DNA of 64,000 bases from Roseovarius sp. EL26. GTDB lineage: Bacteria; Pseudomonadota; Alphaproteobacteria; Rhodobacterales; Rhodobacteraceae. The notes under the pieces were generated by a model, which made no database searches, had not been told where the DNA came from, and worked only from the letters and a program-made list of their open reading frames with translations. Every line of letters starts with the position of its first letter. Positions within the stretch are counted from its first letter, which is position 1. Made by a program: the position numbers and the translations under genes. The stretch spans positions 59 through 64,058 of the forward strand of contig NZ_OUMZ01000002.1 of NCBI RefSeq assembly GCF_900327775.1, read 5' to 3'. Positions 59,631 through 64,000 of the stretch are shown here, one piece after another.

Positions 59631-61520
59631 TCAGGTCTCCTGTGTGAGGGATCTATAAATATCAGGAAGGGCGCGAAGCAGGCGCTCAGGCTGGGGGAGC
59701 AGGGTAAAACCGCCGCGCCCGAAAATACGTGCAAACCAGTCTTGCCCGTCTTCATCAACAATGATGCCATGCACAGTCTGGCCAATATTGCGGGCTTCAC
59801 GCACCGCCATGTGGCTGTCTTCGATCCCATGCTGGCCTTCGTAGTGATCAAGATCGTTGGGTTTCCCGTCAGTTAGAACCAACAGAAGTTTGCGGCTGGC
59901 TGGCTCCTTATCAAGCTGCGCGCTGACATGTCGGATTGCTGCCCCAAGACGGGTGTAGTGCCCGGGCTGAAGGCTGCAGATCCGATCCTGCACCTCTTGT
60001 GAAAGCGGCGCCTCAAATGCTTTGCATCGGTTGAGAAACACCCGGTCCCGGCGCAACGACGAAAACCCCCAGATGCCCAACCGATCGCCAGCCGCATCAA
60101 TGCCCCCAGCCAAGGCGGCAAGCGCATCCCGTGCGACGTCAATCACGCTGCTGTCGCCAACGGCTGCCTCGGTGGACCTTGAGGTATCCAATAAGATGGC
60201 CACTGAAAGGTCACGGTCAATCTGGCGCAGGCTTTGGTAGATCCGGTCGCTGCTCTGCCCAGTGGCTTGTAAGTCGATCTGCGCGGCAATCACCGCATCA
60301 AGGTCAAGCTCAGCCCCGTCCAATTGGCGCGGGCGCAGGATGCGTTTGGGGTGCAGGGTTTCAAATTGGCGTCGCACCTCGCGCATACGGCGTTCATTGG
60401 GTACCAGCGCATTGTCGGGATCTGGTACGACCTCAGCATCAAGCACACGACAATGATCGGGCATATAGCTGCGGCTGCGATGGTTCCATTCTGGATAGGT
60501 GTATTCGCCAGCCAACCGTTCGTGGTCGGCATCCGCGGGGGAAAGATCAAGGTGCAGGCGAAGTCGCGTTGCGGCCCGGCGATCATGGCGCGACAAGGTG
60601 ATGTTGTCCTGATCGTCTGCTGCCTTTTGCGCGTTCTCGTCGTCGTCATCGTCCACACTGCGATTAAGATTCATGCTTTCAACCCAGCTTAGGATCGCTT
60701 CAAACCGGTGAATGATGAAACTGTCTTTGCGCATCGCTTCCGATGCGTCTTTGCGTAAGCCAAGTTTTCTGGTTGTGGTGCTGGCTGCAGGTGATTGGTT
60801 GGTGGTCTCTTCTGGGTTTGCGTCAGCCAGACCGCCAGAGCCGGGAGTTTGAAATGACAACCAAAACGGCACCGGTGCAAACGAATGATACTTGTTTGAT
60901 GCAGCAAGGGGTGCCGCCACTGTGAATGCACTCCCCTTCAAAGCATCACAGATCGCAGCTTCCAAATGGCCCTCAGGCGCAGGGCGCTTTACATCCGGGC
61001 GTGTATTGAGCGTTGCGATACGCATTTTTTCATAACTGTGCCGAAGTCCCGGACAACGGGCGTAGACCGCCTCTGCAGCTTTTGAATTAGCCTGCACTTG
61101 CGTCCAATCCGCGGCAAGGGAATCTTTGGGGATTTCTGGACTATCACTAAGCGCGGCTGTGGCCACCAGCCAAAGATAGGTCGCGCGGTTCATGTCTGTG
61201 TCAGGAAAAGTGGCTATCTCAGAGGGTAACAAGAGCTTTTCGCCGTCAAAGCTGGCGCGATACAGACGCAGATCAGCGTTGCCCAGTTTTCGGCGTGTCC
61301 CGATCCGATGTTGTGATCGGGTGGCCGGGGCTGGCGCAATTTCGACGGCCCCTGATCCACCCAAACCGCGAAACAAGAATAGCAAACTGGTGCGCATACT
61401 GTTTAGGGCAACCATCGCCTCTGGATAAGGCAGCGTACAATCGGGCTCTGACACAAGGCCGTGCCAGATATTCCCAACCGTTTCCTCGGGCTCCATCAGA
61501 TCAAGGGGACGCAGCGCCAT
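59631..61520 (-). CDS. norD: Nitric oxide reductase activation protein NorD
   Basis: The C-terminal von Willebrand factor A domain is evident, with the MIDAS motif DTSRS in 'LSVAILLDTSRSTEAAVG' and 'LLVLTDGKPNDLDHYEGQHGIEDSHMAVREAR' (in parts). NorD acts with the MoxR-type ATPase NorQ to insert the non-haem iron into NorB. 629 residues is usual. It starts four bases after norQ. The N-terminal part of the frame (LDLMEPEETVGNIWHGLVS) is family-like, so the first ATG at 61520 is accepted. Confidence 0.94.
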   Translation of the reverse strand: MALRPLDLMEPEETVGNIWHGLVSEPDCTLPYPEAMVALNSMRTSLLFLFRGLGGSGAVEIAPAPATRSQHRIGTRRKLGNADLRLYRASFDGEKLLLPSEIATFPDTDMNRATYLWLVATAALSDSPEIPKDSLAADWTQVQANSKAAEAVYARCPGLRHSYEKMRIATLNTRPDVKRPAPEGHLEAAICDALKGSAFTVAAPLAASNKYHSFAPVPFWLSFQTPGSGGLADANPEETTNQSPAASTTTRKLGLRKDASEAMRKDSFIIHRFEAILSWVESMNLNRSVDDDDDENAQKAADDQDNITLSRHDRRAATRLRLHLDLSPADADHERLAGEYTYPEWNHRSRSYMPDHCRVLDAEVVPDPDNALVPNERRMREVRRQFETLHPKRILRPRQLDGAELDLDAVIAAQIDLQATGQSSDRIYQSLRQIDRDLSVAILLDTSRSTEAAVGDSSVIDVARDALAALAGGIDAAGDRLGIWGFSSLRRDRVFLNRCKAFEAPLSQEVQDRICSLQPGHYTRLGAAIRHVSAQLDKEPASRKLLLVLTDGKPNDLDHYEGQHGIEDSHMAVREARNIGQTVHGIIVDEDGQDWFARIFGRGGFTLLPQPERLLRALPDIYRSLTQET

Positions 61521-61524
61521 TGTC

Positions 61525-62328
61525 TTAACCGTAGACCACTGTGATTAGATCACGCAGGGCCGTTTTGATATCCTCATCATCGGTCAATGGTTCAATAATT
61601 GCAGCCTCTAATGCGTGATTGACGTTCATGCCGGTTTTCATCAACATCGCCGCATAGATCAGCAAACGTGTCGAAACGCCTTCCTCCAGATCCATACCTG
61701 ACAGGTTACGAATATGCCCCGCAAGCCGTACTAGTGAGGTTACGCGTGCATCATCAAGACCAGATTCTTGCACAACGACAGCGGTTTCCGTCTTAGGGTC
61801 AGGAAAGTCGAATGTGATCGACAAAAACCGCTGTCGGGTTGATGGCTTCATGCGCTTCAAAACATTTTGATAACCGGGGTTATAGCTGGCCACCAACATG
61901 AAACCGGGTGGTGCGTGCAGCTCTTCGCCCGTGCGATCAATCATCAATGTGCGGCGGTTATCTGTCAGGGGATGCAGAACCACTGTTACATCTTTGCGGG
62001 CTTCAACCACCTCATCGAGATAACAAATCGCGCCTTCGCGCACCGCGCGGGTCAGGGGGCCGTCGACCCATTCGGTTTCCCCACCACGCAGTAAATAGCG
62101 CCCGATCAGATCCGCGGCAGACAGATCGTCATGGCAAGCCACTGTATAGAGCTTACGCCCGGTACGTGCCGCCATATGTTCAATATAGCGGGTTTTGCCG
62201 CAGCCGGTCGGCCCCTTCATAAGAAGGGGCAGACCACTGTTTTGTGCCGTTTCAAATAAAGTGCATTCATCGCCAGTAGGCTGATAAAACGGCGTATGCA
62301 GATCTCTGACAGGCATGTTCATTATCAT
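61525..62328 (-). CDS. norQ: MoxR-family AAA+ ATPase NorQ
   Basis: Walker A is GPTGCGKT (residues ~39-46) and Walker B is AICYLDEVVEARKDV. Sensor and arginine-finger regions follow in the usual order. NorQ with NorD is a metallochaperone pair for NO reductase. The start codon overlaps the norB stop (ATGA at 62328); ATGs two and four codons later are possible starts. Confidence 0.94.
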   Translation of the reverse strand: MIMNMPVRDLHTPFYQPTGDECTLFETAQNSGLPLLMKGPTGCGKTRYIEHMAARTGRKLYTVACHDDLSAADLIGRYLLRGGETEWVDGPLTRAVREGAICYLDEVVEARKDVTVVLHPLTDNRRTLMIDRTGEELHAPPGFMLVASYNPGYQNVLKRMKPSTRQRFLSITFDFPDPKTETAVVVQESGLDDARVTSLVRLAGHIRNLSGMDLEEGVSTRLLIYAAMLMKTGMNVNHALEAAIIEPLTDDEDIKTALRDLITVVYG

Positions 62329-63674
62329 TCACCTGCAACCTGCGCGGCATCACCCGGGGTGATGACCTCGGATTTGCGGACAACCAGCATGGCGTAAATG
62401 AACACTAGTGCCCCAACGACCACGGCAAATCCTGCCCCAAACCGCATGACATAAAACAGGCTCAATGCGTCTTGCACATCCATGTAGTAATCACCGACCA
62501 CACGTTGCAGGTGGGTCTGGACGGTACCCGCAAAAGTCAGCACAAAGGTCATGAACGCCATGCCACCTGTCATCAACCAGAACGATGCCATGTTAAGCAC
62601 CTGATTGTAGGGCGCACGTTCCCGCAGCATTGGGATCGCATAAGAGAACATCGCAAGGTTCAGCGCGACATAAGCGCCATAAAATGACAGATGCCCGTGT
62701 GCCGCAGTGATCTGTGTGCCGTGACTATAGAAGTTCACGCCGTGCAATGTGTGCAAGAACCCCCAGACACCTGCGCCGAAGAAGGCCACCGTCGATGATC
62801 CAAGAGACCACAAAAGCGCGGCCTTGTTGGGGTGGTTCCGCCGTCCTTTCCAAACCATGACAAACGCAAAACTCATCATCAGGAAGAACGGGATCACCTC
62901 GAAGGTTGAGAAGATCGAACCAATCCACTGCCAATAGCCCGGCAGACCAATCCAGTAAAAGTGGTGACCCGTGCCAAGGATGCCGGAAAACAGCGCGGTG
63001 GCGACGATGACATAAAGCCACTTCTCGACCACTTCGCGGTCTACACCGGTCAGCTTCAGCAGCAAGAAGGCCAGAATTGATGCCATCACCAATTCCCATG
63101 TCGCCTCGACCCAAAGGTGCACCACAAACCACCAGTACATTTTATCCAGCGACAGGTTGTCAGGGTTGATAAAGGCAAAGACCCACAGCAGGCTGAGCAA
63201 CCAAAGCCCCATCAGCAAGACATTGGTGATCGCTGTTTTGCGTCCAGCCAAGACGGTCATTGAGATGTTGAACAGAAAGATCAGTGCGGCAACGAGAATG
63301 CCAAATTTCACCCAAAGTGGTTGCTCTAAGAATTCCCGTCCACCGTGGATGCCAACAAGGTAACTTCCGACGGCACCTAGTGTTCCCACCATCAGCAGGA
63401 TCAACTGGATGTAAGCCAGTTTGACTGAATAGATCTCCTGCTCGCTTTCCTCGGGGATCAGAAAGTAAGCCGCGCCAAAAAAACCCAGCAAGAGCCAAAC
63501 GATCAATGCGTTGGTGTGGATCATGCGGATAATATTGAAGGGCAGCAGTTCCGATAAAAAATTAGGTGAGACGTAAATCCAACCTGCCAATAAACCGCCA
63601 ACGACCTGAATGCCGAACAGGAGCATTGCACAAAGGAAATAGGCGTAGGCCACTTTTTGAGAAGCGTATTTCAT
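62325..63674 (-). CDS. norB: Nitric oxide reductase cytochrome b subunit NorB
   Basis: This haem-copper-oxidase-type protein has about twelve transmembrane helices and the expected His ligands: 'RMIHTNALIVWLLLG' near residue 53 and 'HLWVEATWELV', 'GTGHHFYWIG' and 'AHGHLSFYG' further on. Glu residues of the non-haem iron site are in the VEATWE region. At 449 residues it is a cNOR subunit, which with NorC reduces 2 NO to N2O in the cytoplasmic membrane. GGAATTCCCCC-type spacing from norC suggests they are co-transcribed. Confidence 0.96.
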   Translation of the reverse strand: MKYASQKVAYAYFLCAMLLFGIQVVGGLLAGWIYVSPNFLSELLPFNIIRMIHTNALIVWLLLGFFGAAYFLIPEESEQEIYSVKLAYIQLILLMVGTLGAVGSYLVGIHGGREFLEQPLWVKFGILVAALIFLFNISMTVLAGRKTAITNVLLMGLWLLSLLWVFAFINPDNLSLDKMYWWFVVHLWVEATWELVMASILAFLLLKLTGVDREVVEKWLYVIVATALFSGILGTGHHFYWIGLPGYWQWIGSIFSTFEVIPFFLMMSFAFVMVWKGRRNHPNKAALLWSLGSSTVAFFGAGVWGFLHTLHGVNFYSHGTQITAAHGHLSFYGAYVALNLAMFSYAIPMLRERAPYNQVLNMASFWLMTGGMAFMTFVLTFAGTVQTHLQRVVGDYYMDVQDALSLFYVMRFGAGFAVVVGALVFIYAMLVVRKSEVITPGDAAQVAGE

Positions 63675-63686
63675 TGGAATTCCCCC

Positions 63687-64000
63687 TTATCCGGCATCGT
63701 TGGGCGGCCAGCCCTGAGTGTCAGTTTGATCGGCCCAACGCAGAAATTCAGACAAAGCCCGCATTTCTTCGTCTGTGATTGCAAAACTCGGCATCTGGCG
63801 GCGGCCTTCGATGCCACTAGGCTGAGCATCCATCCAACCTTTGAGCACTTCAAAAGCAGCTTCGGGATCGTCAGCGACACCCCAGCGGGTCATGACGTTG
63901 CCAACTTCGGGCGCGAAATAGGCGCCTTCGCCGTGTAATGTGTGACAGTTGATGCAGCTGTGCCGTTCCCAGACATGTTTGCCCAAGGCAACCTCTTCGG
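63687..64000 (-). CDS. norC: Nitric oxide reductase cytochrome c subunit NorC, partial
   Basis: The C-terminal ~104 residues are present, with the haem c motif CINCH in 'HSCINCHTLHGEGAYFAPEVGNVMTRWG' and the distal Met in RRQMPSFAITDEEM. The frame continues to the window edge without a start (EEVALGKHVWERH), so the N-terminal membrane anchor is outside. NorC delivers electrons to NorB. Confidence 0.95.
   Translation of the reverse strand, partial: EEVALGKHVWERHSCINCHTLHGEGAYFAPEVGNVMTRWGVADDPEAAFEVLKGWMDAQPSGIEGRRQMPSFAITDEEMRALSEFLRWADQTDTQGWPPNDAG

Overview
The window looks like part of an extrachromosomal replicon, or a plasmid-derived region, of a marine Roseobacter-group alphaproteobacterium (Rhodobacterales). 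The evidence is a Rep_3-type initiator (27602-28801) next to a 22-bp iteron array, a ParA/ParB pair with three candidate parS palindromes, a Mob/Pre (MOBV-type) relaxase and several toxin-antitoxin or Fic genes. These sit beside roseobacter-style cargo: trimethylamine oxidation (tmm, tdm, amt), Hint/RTX secreted proteins, an alkylsulfatase, a Rieske oxygenase cluster and a norCBQD operon. Genus cannot be fixed from the sequence alone. The number of decayed IS6-family copies points to a lineage with much recent IS activity.

Layout. 1-1844: an IS6-family element that has cut the 5' end off an RTX protein gene. 1994-7642: mobilisation and plasmid genes (XRE regulator, VirC1/ParA-like ATPase, secreted protein, metallophosphoesterase, small genes, relaxase, coiled-coil membrane protein). 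7787-9643: htpG. 9811-14003: a segment bounded by two 114-bp direct repeats, holding a Hint-domain protein and a HEPN-motif protein. 14164-17563: LysR regulator, MsrB-like gene, DUF4331 protein and cytochrome P460. 17937-18872: a complete IS6-family element abutting a fragment of a related one. 18891-24395: Fic protein, the WGR-ScpB-DUF1403 operon facing a tyrosine recombinase, an M15-like protein and a Doc/AbrB-type toxin-antitoxin pair. 24542-28801: parB, parA, oriV and rep. 28889-32101: YaeQ and a large LRR-KAP NTPase.

32166-40738: a trimethylamine module. Tmm oxidises TMA to TMAO, Tdm splits TMAO to dimethylamine and formaldehyde, an Amt-type channel probably imports the amine or ammonium, and LysR, GntR and a cytoplasmic-looking ligand-binding protein probably regulate it. 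41153-45190: a wHTH-TolB/FlgO-TPR protein divergent from an exported alkylsulfatase. 45649-50612: an apparent operon with a TetR regulator, a small membrane protein, a Rieske oxygenase, an ABC six-TM half without ATPase, two exported NTF2-fold proteins and a flavin/2Fe-2S reductase. 51237-55771: an unusual three-gene unit with a hypothetical protein, a SARP-type regulator with TPRs, and a PAP2-phosphatase/subtilase fusion starting with 13 Thr-Lys repeats. 56122-59110: decayed IS copies around a second RTX/Hint protein. 59222-64000: the nitric oxide reductase operon, whose first gene norC runs off the right edge.

The strongest candidates for undescribed biology are the PAP2-subtilase/SARP unit, the Rieske cluster with exported NTF2-like proteins, and the LRR-KAP NTPase. 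All functional calls come from reading motifs by eye; no database search was run.
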